Shown: piece by piece, positions 32,881 through 42,067 of the stretch
How the letters are laid out: every line of letters begins with the position of its first letter
Numbering within the stretch: position 1 is the stretch's first letter
Origin: Flavobacteriales bacterium UBA7612
Lineage (GTDB): Bacteria; Bacteroidota; Bacteroidia; Flavobacteriales; Weeksellaceae
Reading direction: 5' to 3'
DNA: 64,000 bases
NCBI GenBank assembly: GCA_002484335.1
Contig: DLJQ01000001.1
Location: 174,872 to 238,871, forward strand
Notes under the pieces: generated by a model
Seen by the model: the letters and a program-made list of their open reading frames with translations, nothing else
What the model was told of the DNA's origin: nothing
Database searches by the model: none
Made by a program: the position numbers and the translations under genes

Positions 32881-33381
32881 ATGGCAACAGAAAATAAAAA
32901 TTTATCACAATATAACAAAGCTGAATTACCTAATGTAGCTGGTTCTAAATTTGCTATTGTAACATCAGAGTGGAATAATCATGTAACATTTAATCTTCGT
33001 GATGGTGCTAAAGATACACTAATCGATTTAGGAGCTTCTCCTGAAGATATTTCTTTATATCAGGTACCAGGAAGTTTCGAATTAATTTATGGAGCAGATA
33101 AAATTGCTAAAACTCAACCTGATTTAGATGGAATTATAGTTGTTGGATGTGTAATTAGAGGAGCTACTGCTCATTTTGATTATGTTTGCCAAGGTGTTAC
33201 TCAAGGGATCAAAGATTTAAATATAAAACAAGATATCCCTGTTATATTTTGTGTTCTAACAGATGAAAACGAACAACAGTCTATTGATAGATCTGGAGGT
33301 AAACATGGTAACAAAGGTGTAGAAGCTGGAGTGGCTGCTGTTATTATGGCAGATATGAAAAAGAAATTATTCAAAAAATAA
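32881..33381 (+). CDS. ribH: 6,7-dimethyl-8-ribityllumazine synthase
   Basis: 166 residues. Penultimate enzyme of riboflavin synthesis, which condenses 5-amino-6-ribitylaminouracil with dihydroxybutanone phosphate. Signatures: VTSEWNNHVT near residue 28, VPGSFELIYGADKIA, VVGCVIRGATAHFDYVCQGV (with the catalytic His), and FCVLTDENEQQSIDRSGGKHGNKG. It is monocistronic, flanked by terminators. No FMN riboswitch is visible in its 119-bp upstream region. Confidence 0.96.
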   Translation: MATENKNLSQYNKAELPNVAGSKFAIVTSEWNNHVTFNLRDGAKDTLIDLGASPEDISLYQVPGSFELIYGADKIAKTQPDLDGIIVVGCVIRGATAHFDYVCQGVTQGIKDLNIKQDIPVIFCVLTDENEQQSIDRSGGKHGNKGVEAGVAAVIMADMKKKLFKK

Positions 33382-33387
33382 TAATTA

Positions 33388-33431
33388 AAGAAAATAAGCT
33401 AAGTATTTATAAGTACTTAGCTTATTTCTTT
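33388..33431. terminator. bidirectional terminator between ribH and the GNAT gene
   Basis: AAAGAAAATAAGCTAAGTA / TACTTAGCTTATTTCTTT, a long stem that includes the stop codon of the reverse-strand gene. Confidence 0.8.
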
Positions 33432-34538
33432 ATAAAATGTTTTTCTTTTTTTATGAATAATCGGGTTATAGTTTTTCCATAATTGTTGAACTTTTATATT
33501 TTCTTCTAACAGTGGATTTGTTTCCATTGTTTTTATTCCTCTTAAAACAAATTTATGGTAAAGCTCTTCTATAATTAAAGCATTAACACCTTTATTTTGA
33601 TAATTAGGATGAATACCTATCAAATAAAATTCTACATGCGTATTTACTTTTTGTGCTCGCAATAAATGCCACCAACCAAAAGGTAACAATTTTCCTTTCG
33701 CTTTCTGAAATGCTTTAGAAAATGAAGGCATTGTAATTGCAAATGCTATCATATTTCCATTACTATCTTTCACACAAGAAATAAAATCGGGATGAATAAA
33801 TTTTAAATATTTCTTTTTATAATGCTCAATCTGATATTTTTCTATTGGTACAAAACTTTGCAATTCAGAATAAGTAAGATTGATCAAATCAAACATTTCA
33901 TCTACATGGGGTAAAAGTTCTTTAAATGATTTAAAATTATATGTCTCTAATTGATAACGATTACGAATCATATCACATAACCTTGTCATTTTTTCCATAT
34001 TACCAAAACTTTCAACATCTATTGTATATTCCAACCATTCTGCCTTTGGTTGATAACCTAATTGTTGAATGTATCTAGGATAGAATTCTTCATTATAAAT
34101 ACCTATTAAAGTTGCAGTTTTATCAAACCCTTCTGTTAACATCCCTGCTTTATCCATATTAGAAAATCCCATTGGTCCTTCTATATATGACAATTTATAT
34201 TGTTTACCTATGTTTTCAACAGTTGTTAATAAAGCTTTAAGAATGTTTATATCATCTTTAAAAATTAACCATCCAAAGCGAACCTTGGGTTTATGAAGTT
34301 CCTTTACTTCAACTTTGTTAATTATTGAAACAATTCTCCCTACAAGTTCTTCCTCTTTATAAGCCAAGAAGAATTTTACTTCTACTGTTTTAAAAACTGG
34401 ATTATTTGGATGAAAACTTTTTAATTCATCTTTTTTTATTGGAGGAACCCAATAAGGACTATTTTTATATATGGTAAAAGGTAAATCTATAAAATCTTTC
34501 ATCTGATCTTTCGATTTTACCTCGACTACATTTATCAT
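33417..34538 (-). CDS. GNAT-fold N-acetyltransferase-like protein
   Basis: 373 residues. A long cytosolic protein conserved in Flavobacteriia, often given misleading names. Near the N-terminus, DFIDLPFTIYKNSPYWVPP and KFFLAYKEEELVGRIVSIIN read as a GNAT-type beta-hairpin; near the C-terminus HVEFYLIGIHPNYQNKGVNALIIEELY resembles the acetyl-CoA pyrophosphate-binding motif (Q/R-x-x-G-x-G/A) in a degenerate form (NYQNKGVNAL). It is thus a tandem or extended GNAT protein of unknown substrate. It is monocistronic, and its 3' end forms part of a bidirectional terminator. Confidence 0.72.
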   Translation of the reverse strand: MINVVEVKSKDQMKDFIDLPFTIYKNSPYWVPPIKKDELKSFHPNNPVFKTVEVKFFLAYKEEELVGRIVSIINKVEVKELHKPKVRFGWLIFKDDINILKALLTTVENIGKQYKLSYIEGPMGFSNMDKAGMLTEGFDKTATLIGIYNEEFYPRYIQQLGYQPKAEWLEYTIDVESFGNMEKMTRLCDMIRNRYQLETYNFKSFKELLPHVDEMFDLINLTYSELQSFVPIEKYQIEHYKKKYLKFIHPDFISCVKDSNGNMIAFAITMPSFSKAFQKAKGKLLPFGWWHLLRAQKVNTHVEFYLIGIHPNYQNKGVNALIIEELYHKFVLRGIKTMETNPLLEENIKVQQLWKNYNPIIHKKRKTFYKEIS

Positions 34539-34585
34539 TTTAGATAAGAGTATTTGTAAATAGATTATAAATTTAAGAAATTATT

Positions 34586-35107
34586 TTAAGGAATTATCTT
34601 TTCCTCAACCATATTTCCTTTACTATCTAATCCATAAAATAGTATGTACTCTAGTTTAACTGAAAGACCACTAGCCCCTTTTTTTTGCTTCAAAAAAACT
34701 CTACTTAATTTTATAGTCTTATGATTTATAATTGTTTCTACGAATGGATTTTGATGAGAATCTAATTTCAATATTAATTTTTGTTCTGGATAAGAAACTA
34801 AAGATAATTGAAATTCATTTTTCTTAATATTCTTTATAATTAATCCATAAGCTAACTTTTTTTGTATAGCAGTTAATGGTTTCTTTTCTCCATTTTCTGC
34901 ATATAAAATTCTGTAAATATCTACAGGATTTTCGTTATCAAGAATTCCTTTATTTAGAAAAACAGCATCATAAACATAGGTGTTTTTATTTTCATTATGC
35001 TGAATATAAAATAATTGATTATTAGATTTTGGAGGAATTGGATAATTCTTCTGAGCATTAACAATGCTACTTAAAACTAAAATAAAACAATAAATATAAC
35101 TTTTCAT
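34586..35107 (-). CDS. DUF4833 exported protein
   Basis: 173 residues with a signal peptide (MKSYIYCFILVLSSIVNA). The mature start YPIPPKSNNQLFYIQHNENKNTYVYDAVF and NPVDIYRILYAENGEKKPLTAIQKKLAYG match the DUF4833 pattern as I recall it. The role is unknown. The protein is periplasmic or surface-associated by its signal; no lipobox. It lies between the GNAT gene and the hypothetical membrane protein, with gaps of 47 and 69 bp. Confidence 0.75.
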   Translation of the reverse strand: MKSYIYCFILVLSSIVNAQKNYPIPPKSNNQLFYIQHNENKNTYVYDAVFLNKGILDNENPVDIYRILYAENGEKKPLTAIQKKLAYGLIIKNIKKNEFQLSLVSYPEQKLILKLDSHQNPFVETIINHKTIKLSRVFLKQKKGASGLSVKLEYILFYGLDSKGNMVEEKIIP

Positions 35108-35176
35108 CTACATGTGATTTTAAATAAATAAGTTACAATAACTTTTTTATTTAAAAGAAAAAAATTACAAGAAGAA

Positions 35177-35758
35177 CTAAACCCATATAAATATTTTCTT
35201 TGTCTGAATTTTATCAACTTTATATTTATTCTCAAAATCAAATGGAAATGACAATATAGAAGATAGTATTATATGATTTTTTTTATCAGAAATTTCCATT
35301 TTATCTAAAGATGTAATTCCCCCTCTTACTGTTCGTTTTAATAAATAATGCTCTAATTTTGAAGAATTATCACTTAGTTTAATTACTTTTTTAATATTAG
35401 AATCTTGCACAATTAAAGTATTATTTATTCTATCATAATAAATATTTCTTCTCAATTCTAATAAGAAGTGGTTTATACCATTAAAAATAGGAATGCAAAA
35501 CATTACAATTACTAATAGAAATAAACTACCAATTAAATAATTAGAATTTTTGAATAAACGAATACAACCAAAAATTAAAATAAGGTTTAGAAATAAATAA
35601 GGTAAAAAACTCATTAAAAAAAGATAATTAATCCTAATTTTTACAATTTCATCATTTTCTTCTTTATATTTATTTTGAGATTGGATAATAAAATACCTCA
35701 GTATTACAAAAAATATTAAAAAGAATAAGATTAATGTAAATTCATTTTTTAAATTCAT
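35177..35758 (-). CDS. hypothetical membrane protein
   Basis: 193 residues when started at the ATG at 35758, 4 bp after the stop of the upstream DedA gene; an ATG at 35788 would overlap that gene by 26 bp and is less likely. Hydrophobic segments at about residues 7-24, 44-62 and 72-93. The remainder is a soluble C-terminal region of about 95 residues with beta-strand character (NIYYDRINNTLIVQD). The layout resembles bacterial PH-domain-like membrane proteins, but no family can be assigned. It is probably cotranscribed with the DedA gene. Confidence 0.65.
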   Translation of the reverse strand: MNLKNEFTLILFFLIFFVILRYFIIQSQNKYKEENDEIVKIRINYLFLMSFLPYLFLNLILIFGCIRLFKNSNYLIGSLFLLVIVMFCIPIFNGINHFLLELRRNIYYDRINNTLIVQDSNIKKVIKLSDNSSKLEHYLLKRTVRGGITSLDKMEISDKKNHIILSSILSFPFDFENKYKVDKIQTKKIFIWV

Positions 35759-35762
35759 ATCA

Positions 35763-36395
35763 CTATTTTTTATTTTTGATATATTCAATAAGAATAGGAA
35801 GAAGTGAAAATAAAATTATAACCAATACAGCGACTTCAAAATTATTTTTAATAAAAGAGATTCTTCCTAAAAAATATCCAATAAATGTAATCCCAATTAC
35901 CCAGATTGTTCCTCCTAAAATATTATACTTAATAAAGGTTTTATAATGCATTTTAGAAATTCCTGCAACGAAAGGAGCTAATGTTCGTACAATTGGTACA
36001 AAACGAGCTATAACAATTGTTTTTGAACCATATTTATAAAAGAAATTTTCTGTTTTTTGTATTGCATTATCTTTTATAATTCTTCTTCCAAAAAATTGAA
36101 TTTTAATTAATTTATTCCCTAAATATTTACCGATTGAATAATTGACAGAATCACCTAAAATTGCTGCTAATAATAAGCAAAGCAAAACTAATGATATATT
36201 TAATTGATTTGGAAAACTAGCTGCTAACATACCTGAAGCAAATAACAATGAATCTCCTGGTAAAAAGGGCATAATTACTAATCCTGTTTCAATAAATATT
36301 AAAAGAAATAGTATTACATAAAACCAATTCTGATAATCATTTAACATTATTTCTAGATACCGATCTATATGTAATATATAATCTAAGAATTCCAT
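35763..36395 (-). CDS. DedA-family membrane protein (copy 1)
   Basis: 210 residues with about five hydrophobic segments. DedA signatures: FIETGLVIMPFLPGDSLLFASGML near residues 35-58, GDSVNYSIGKYLG, KTENFFYKYGSKTIVIARFVPIVRTLAPFVAG with the two conserved Arg. DedA proteins are undecaprenyl-phosphate or phospholipid flippases. It is a paralogue of the gene immediately upstream (36460-37104), with near-identical motifs. A terminator at 36412-36438 separates them, so their expression is at least partly independent. The gene was probably duplicated in tandem. Confidence 0.93.
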   Translation of the reverse strand: MEFLDYILHIDRYLEIMLNDYQNWFYVILFLLIFIETGLVIMPFLPGDSLLFASGMLAASFPNQLNISLVLLCLLLAAILGDSVNYSIGKYLGNKLIKIQFFGRRIIKDNAIQKTENFFYKYGSKTIVIARFVPIVRTLAPFVAGISKMHYKTFIKYNILGGTIWVIGITFIGYFLGRISFIKNNFEVAVLVIILFSLLPILIEYIKNKK

Positions 36396-36411
36396 ATATT
36401 AAAGGTATAAA

Positions 36412-36438
36412 AAAACTCGACTATTAGTCGAGTTTTAT
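36412..36438 (-). terminator. terminator between the two DedA genes
   Basis: AAAACTCGACTA / TAGTCGAGTTTT stem around a 2-nt loop; A/T-rich flanks on both sides. Confidence 0.75.
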
Positions 36439-36459
36439 TTTATTTTGATTACTAAATTT

Positions 36460-37104
36460 TTAGTCTTTTTTACTGAATTTCTCCTTTATTACTTCAAAGA
36501 CTACAGGTAATATAGAAATAACTATAATAGCCAATACAACTTTAGAGAAATTATGTTGTACCCAAGGTATATTCCCTAAAAAATATCCTATTAAAGAAAG
36601 TCCAACAACCCATAAAATTGCGCCTATAATATTATAAGTAATAAAAATTGAGTACCCCATTCTTCCTATTCCTGCAACAAAAGGAGCTAATGTTCGCACA
36701 ATTGGTACAAAACGAGCTACTACAATTGTTTTTGAACCATATTTTTCATAAAAAGAATGTGTCTTTTCTATTTGCTCCTCTTGTACTATTTGCTTTCCAA
36801 ATAATTTAATTTTCAAAGCTCTATTTCCTAAACCTCTTCCTATACTATAATTTAGTGTATCACCCAAAATTGCTGCGATTAACAAAACAACAATCATTAT
36901 TACTATATTAAGATGATTATTTGACTGAGCAGCAACCATTCCTGCTGCAAACAATAAAGAATCTCCTGGTAAAAAAGGCATCACTACAACTCCTGTCTCT
37001 ACAAAAATGATTAAAAATAAAATTGCATATACCCACAAACCATATTGATTTACAAATTCTGATAAATGTTGATCTATATGCATAATAAAGTCAAAAAGAC
37101 CCAT
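36460..37104 (-). CDS. DedA-family membrane protein (copy 2)
   Basis: 214 residues starting at the ATG at 37104 (MGLFDFIMHIDQHL), which aligns with the first residue of the other DedA copy (MEFLDYILHIDRYL); the ATG at 37116 is an alternative. Signatures: VETGVVVMPFLPGDSLLFAAGMVA, GDTLNYSIGRGLG, KTHSFYEKYGSKTIVVARFVPIVRTLAPFVAGIG. The C-terminus is a basic tail (EVIKEKFSKKD). It follows the YraN gene by 21 bp and so probably belongs to the ldcA-upp-yraN transcript, ending at the terminator before copy 1. Confidence 0.92.
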   Translation of the reverse strand: MGLFDFIMHIDQHLSEFVNQYGLWVYAILFLIIFVETGVVVMPFLPGDSLLFAAGMVAAQSNNHLNIVIMIVVLLIAAILGDTLNYSIGRGLGNRALKIKLFGKQIVQEEQIEKTHSFYEKYGSKTIVVARFVPIVRTLAPFVAGIGRMGYSIFITYNIIGAILWVVGLSLIGYFLGNIPWVQHNFSKVVLAIIVISILPVVFEVIKEKFSKKD

Positions 37105-37125
37105 TAGTACTTCCATAAATTTAGA

Positions 37126-37491
37126 TTAAATTTCTGAAGCATCAAAAGCATTTTCTATATGTTTGATACTCCAAGATTCATTATTTTTTAAAAGTGCTAA
37201 AATATCAAATCTAACATCACTATTAAAATTATTTTTCTGAATAAAATCATCTGCTGCAAAAACTAATAATCTTTTTTTCTTAGTATTTACTGCAAATTCA
37301 GGTTCTGTAAAATAATTAGATGTTCTACTTTTTACTTCTACAATTATAATTTCATTTTCTTTTTGAGCAATAATATCAATTTCAGCTTTTCGAAAAAAAT
37401 AATTTTGAGCTAATATTTTATATCCTTTTTGAATTAAATATTGGGTAGCAAAATTTTCTGCTTCTTTTCCAAAATCATAACTACTACTCAC
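37126..37491 (-). CDS. YraN-family (UPF0102) endonuclease-like protein
   Basis: 121 residues if started at the GTG at 37491, which gives SSSYDFGKEAENFATQYL, the usual family N-terminus, 10 bp after the upp stop. An ATG at 37533 would overlap upp by 32 bp. The PD-(D/E)xK-like core is visible: GYKILAQNYFFRKAEIDIIAQ with the catalytic Glu/Asp, then EIIIVEVKSRTSNYFTEP (Glu-x-Lys). The family's function is undetermined, probably nucleolytic. It is cotranscribed with upp. Confidence 0.83.
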   Translation of the reverse strand: MSSSYDFGKEAENFATQYLIQKGYKILAQNYFFRKAEIDIIAQKENEIIIVEVKSRTSNYFTEPEFAVNTKKKRLLVFAADDFIQKNNFNSDVRFDILALLKNNESWSIKHIENAFDASEI

Positions 37492-37501
37492 AAATTTATT
37501 T

Positions 37502-39084
<1,583 letters not shown>

Positions 39085-39105
39085 TTTCTTATAGTATTAT
39101 CTATC

Positions 39106-39113
39106 CAAATATA
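39106..39113 (-). promoter_or_regulatory. -7 box of the ldcA-like/upp/yraN operon
   Basis: Reverse strand TATATTTG, a perfect TAnnTTTG, 21 nt before the ATG at 39084. Confidence 0.5.
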
Positions 39114-39120
39114 AACACAA

Positions 39121-39152
39121 AAAAAAGACGAACTATAAAAGTTCGTCTTTTT
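39121..39152 (-). terminator. terminator of TonB receptor copy 1
   Basis: AAAAAGACGAACT / AGTTCGTCTTTTT stem with a 5-nt loop, 19 bp after the stop at 39172. Confidence 0.88.
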
Positions 39153-39171
39153 ATTATTCTATATGAATATT

Positions 39172-41703
39172 TTAGAAGTTGTAAGTTACACTTGCATTCC
39201 AAGTTCTTCCATTACCCCAGTAATATCCGTAATTATCTTTTCTTGAGATATATTGGCTGTTCATTAAATTATTGATGTTACCTCTAAATCTAAGTGATTG
39301 ACTATTTGTAAATTTAAATTTGTAAGACATTCCTAAATCTACAGTTGCATATGGTCTAATAGCAACATTTTTATATTGTTCTCCAGCGATATCAGCTTTT
39401 GCTGCATCATCTAAGATAACATTTTCATAAACACGAGAATAATAATTAAAGTTTGTATCAAATGACCAGTCACGTGTTACGTTTACTCTAGTTCCCATAC
39501 CAAAAGTAAATTGAGCTGCATTACCTACATAAGCATTTAAAGTTCCTTTGTTATTTTCAAAACCTGGTAATAATGCTTGAGTATCTGTATCTTGTACTTG
39601 GTAATTAAATCCTCCTTTATATTTCCAATCTCCAAATGATGTATATCCTGTTAAAGACCAAGCATGAGTAATTTTTGCATCAAAATCAACTTCTAAACCT
39701 TTGTGAACTTCAGATAAATTAGTAGCTATAAAACGTACATTTGCATGATTGATATTATCTCCATCAACAAAATTTTGACCTGTATAAGTCATAGATCTAT
39801 TATCCCATTGTGTGTAATAAGCATTAATATTAACTTTTAAAGTACGTGTTTTATAACGGTAACCACCTTCAATACTTTGTAATATTTCATTACGAACAGG
39901 AATATCATCAACATATTTTACTGTATTACGAACAAAAATATTATTTAAATATGGTTGACGTGAATATTTACCAACATTAACAAAAACACTATTCTCGTTA
40001 TTAATATTATAAGAAGCTCCAGCTTTTAAATTATACCCTATTTTAGTACGTTCTCCAGAATAAGCTTTTCCGTTTTTATATTTAATACCCTGCTTAGCTG
40101 CTGTTTCAGCAGTATAATTCCAGTTATCATATTTTTCATATTCTTGCCAAGACAAAGCTCCTTGGAAAAAGGCAGAAAATCTTTCATTAGAATATTCAGC
40201 TTGTCCAAAAATACCTTGATAATTAATACGTTCAGAATTATCAAAGCCAATTCTTTCTGAATGTTTAGCCTTATTAAATAAAGAGCTCCAAGGATTAGAA
40301 CTAAATGTTTTAGTAACTTCGTATCCTGCAGGTCTATTAACATTTACATTTCTTACATCAGTACGAGCTCTTGCTCCTAATAAATCATTTAGTTGTTGAT
40401 AATGTTCTCCTGTATAAAAACGAATATCAGTTCCTGCATTAAATGTAAATCCTTTTTTTGTATCATAAGTGAAATTAGATACTGCACCATACCAAAAATG
40501 ATTATTTACAGAAGAAACTAACGCTGTACCATTTCTATAACCATCGGTAACACCATTTGTCAATGTTTGATTATTGGCATATATATTACCCCAATTAATT
40601 TCTCCATTACTAGTATAACCTCCACCAGGAGTATAGCCAATTCCATTTCCTGCATTACCTACACTTCCTCCTGTTCCTGTAGAAGCATATAGAACTGTTG
40701 ATAAATTCATTTTATCATTTATTTTCCAGTCCCAGTTTAAATTTGCTACAGGTTTATTATAATAATTAGTTCTAGCAGACATTGCTTGTCCGTTATAAAA
40801 ACCATAATTAGAGTTTCCCTTACGACCTGTAATATCATAACCCGGAGTTAAAATTACATCTGTTGGATTACCATTTTTATCTTTTTGATATTGGGTTGCC
40901 ATTGGTTTAGAAAAGTTTTGGTCATGTTGCTGTGGAGCACCAAAAATCATAAAATTGAATGTATGATTTTCATTTGGTTTATATCCAACAGAAACAAAGT
41001 AAGATTGACCTTTACCTTCTGTACCACGAGCAAAACTTCTATGAGCCGACCAGTTATCAAAAACAAATGAAGCTCCCCATTTACCTTTCATACCTGTATT
41101 ATAACCAACAGTTTGTTTTTGATAAGAATCATTTCCTGCGAAATAACGAACAAAACCACCTTCTTTTTTATCAGTAGCCTTTGTAATAATATTTACAGTA
41201 CCACCAATAGAAGAAATTGCTAATTTAGAAGATCCTAAACCTCTTTGTGCATCAATAACATTTGCTATATCAGATACCGATTGCCAGTTAGACCAATAAA
41301 CACTACCATTGTCCATTCCGTTCATTGGTTGCCCATTTAATAAGAATGCAGTATTTGATTGATCGAATCCTCTCATATATAATTTAGAATCACCAAAACC
41401 TGATGCTTGATCTGCAACATATACAGAAGGTGAATTCTTTAATAAATCAGGAAATTCAACGTTACCTACACCTTTGTCAAGAATTTGCTCTCTTGAAATA
41501 ACTGTAGCTGCAACTGGTGTTTTTCTGTTTTCAGAAACATCAATAACTCCTTTACCAACGATTAATGTTTCTCCTAAAGTAACATCCTCATTCCCTTGTT
41601 GAACTTTTGTAGAATCTGTTGGTTCAACAACTTGAGCGAAAGATAATGATGCCGTTAAGGCGAAAGCTCCTGCGAACAAAAGCTTCATTGAGTTTAACCT
41701 CAT
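39172..41703 (-). CDS. TonB-dependent receptor, tandem copy 1
   Basis: 843 residues; the start MRLNSMKLLFAG may alternatively be the second Met at codon 6. Signal peptide to about FAQ24, then a short acidic segment (EPTDSTKVQQGNEDVTLG) and the start of the plug (LIVGKGVIDVSENRKTPVAA, SPSVYVADQASGFGDSKLYMRGF, GLGSSKLAISSIGGTVNIITKAT). The C-terminal barrel ends RTWNASVTYNF, a typical last strand. No carboxypeptidase-like domain and no SusD partner, so it is not a classical glycan receptor; substrate unknown. It is the downstream-most of three consecutive paralogues (39.2-47.3 kb) with their own terminators. Confidence 0.92.
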   Translation of the reverse strand: MRLNSMKLLFAGAFALTASLSFAQVVEPTDSTKVQQGNEDVTLGETLIVGKGVIDVSENRKTPVAATVISREQILDKGVGNVEFPDLLKNSPSVYVADQASGFGDSKLYMRGFDQSNTAFLLNGQPMNGMDNGSVYWSNWQSVSDIANVIDAQRGLGSSKLAISSIGGTVNIITKATDKKEGGFVRYFAGNDSYQKQTVGYNTGMKGKWGASFVFDNWSAHRSFARGTEGKGQSYFVSVGYKPNENHTFNFMIFGAPQQHDQNFSKPMATQYQKDKNGNPTDVILTPGYDITGRKGNSNYGFYNGQAMSARTNYYNKPVANLNWDWKINDKMNLSTVLYASTGTGGSVGNAGNGIGYTPGGGYTSNGEINWGNIYANNQTLTNGVTDGYRNGTALVSSVNNHFWYGAVSNFTYDTKKGFTFNAGTDIRFYTGEHYQQLNDLLGARARTDVRNVNVNRPAGYEVTKTFSSNPWSSLFNKAKHSERIGFDNSERINYQGIFGQAEYSNERFSAFFQGALSWQEYEKYDNWNYTAETAAKQGIKYKNGKAYSGERTKIGYNLKAGASYNINNENSVFVNVGKYSRQPYLNNIFVRNTVKYVDDIPVRNEILQSIEGGYRYKTRTLKVNINAYYTQWDNRSMTYTGQNFVDGDNINHANVRFIATNLSEVHKGLEVDFDAKITHAWSLTGYTSFGDWKYKGGFNYQVQDTDTQALLPGFENNKGTLNAYVGNAAQFTFGMGTRVNVTRDWSFDTNFNYYSRVYENVILDDAAKADIAGEQYKNVAIRPYATVDLGMSYKFKFTNSQSLRFRGNINNLMNSQYISRKDNYGYYWGNGRTWNASVTYNF

Positions 41704-41733
41704 CTTATGAAATAGTTTATATGTTTACATTTG

Positions 41734-41741
41734 CAAATTTG
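41734..41741 (-). promoter_or_regulatory. -7-like box of receptor copy 1
   Basis: Reverse strand CAAATTTG (one mismatch to TAnnTTTG), 30 nt before the ATG, in a leader conserved in all three copies. Confidence 0.45.
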
Positions 41742-42007
41742 AGGTGTATTTTTATTATAAACTAACTATCTGACAATTAATTATGTATGTTTATACTTTC
41801 TACGTATAAATGGATATTTTACATTAAATGACTTACAATTTTATTATATTCACTCTTTAACACATGTTATGTTATAATTATCATAAAATTTACATTTTAT
41901 TAACAATGAATTAATTCGATTATTATTCATTATAATGTATAATAATTAGTTATAAATGAATAATTATTCTTAATTTTTAGTTATTTAGAATTGATATAAG
42001 TAATAAA

Positions 42008-42044
42008 ATAAAAAAGCAGCCTATAAATATAGACTGCTTTTTTT
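42008..42044 (-). terminator. terminator of TonB receptor copy 2
   Basis: AAAAAAGCAG-CTATA / TATAG-CTGCTTTTTT, two stacked stems with single-base bulges. Confidence 0.82.
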
Positions 42045-42067
42045 AATAAATTTAACTTAATTGTATA

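Larger units (their letters stand above)
41704..42067 (-). other. 364-bp spacer between receptor copies 1 and 2
   Basis: Very AT-rich. It holds the conserved leader and -7-like box of copy 1 (41704-41741) at one end and the terminator of copy 2 (42008-42044) at the other. The sequence GAATAATTATTCTTAA occurs near 41960 and again in the spacer between copies 2 and 3, so the spacers share ancestry. No gene is visible. Confidence 0.6.

Noticed and set aside
40038..40343. Reverse-strand frame of 101 codons inside receptor copy 1
   Set aside because: Same strand but another frame within a clear receptor gene; an artefact of AT-rich sequence.
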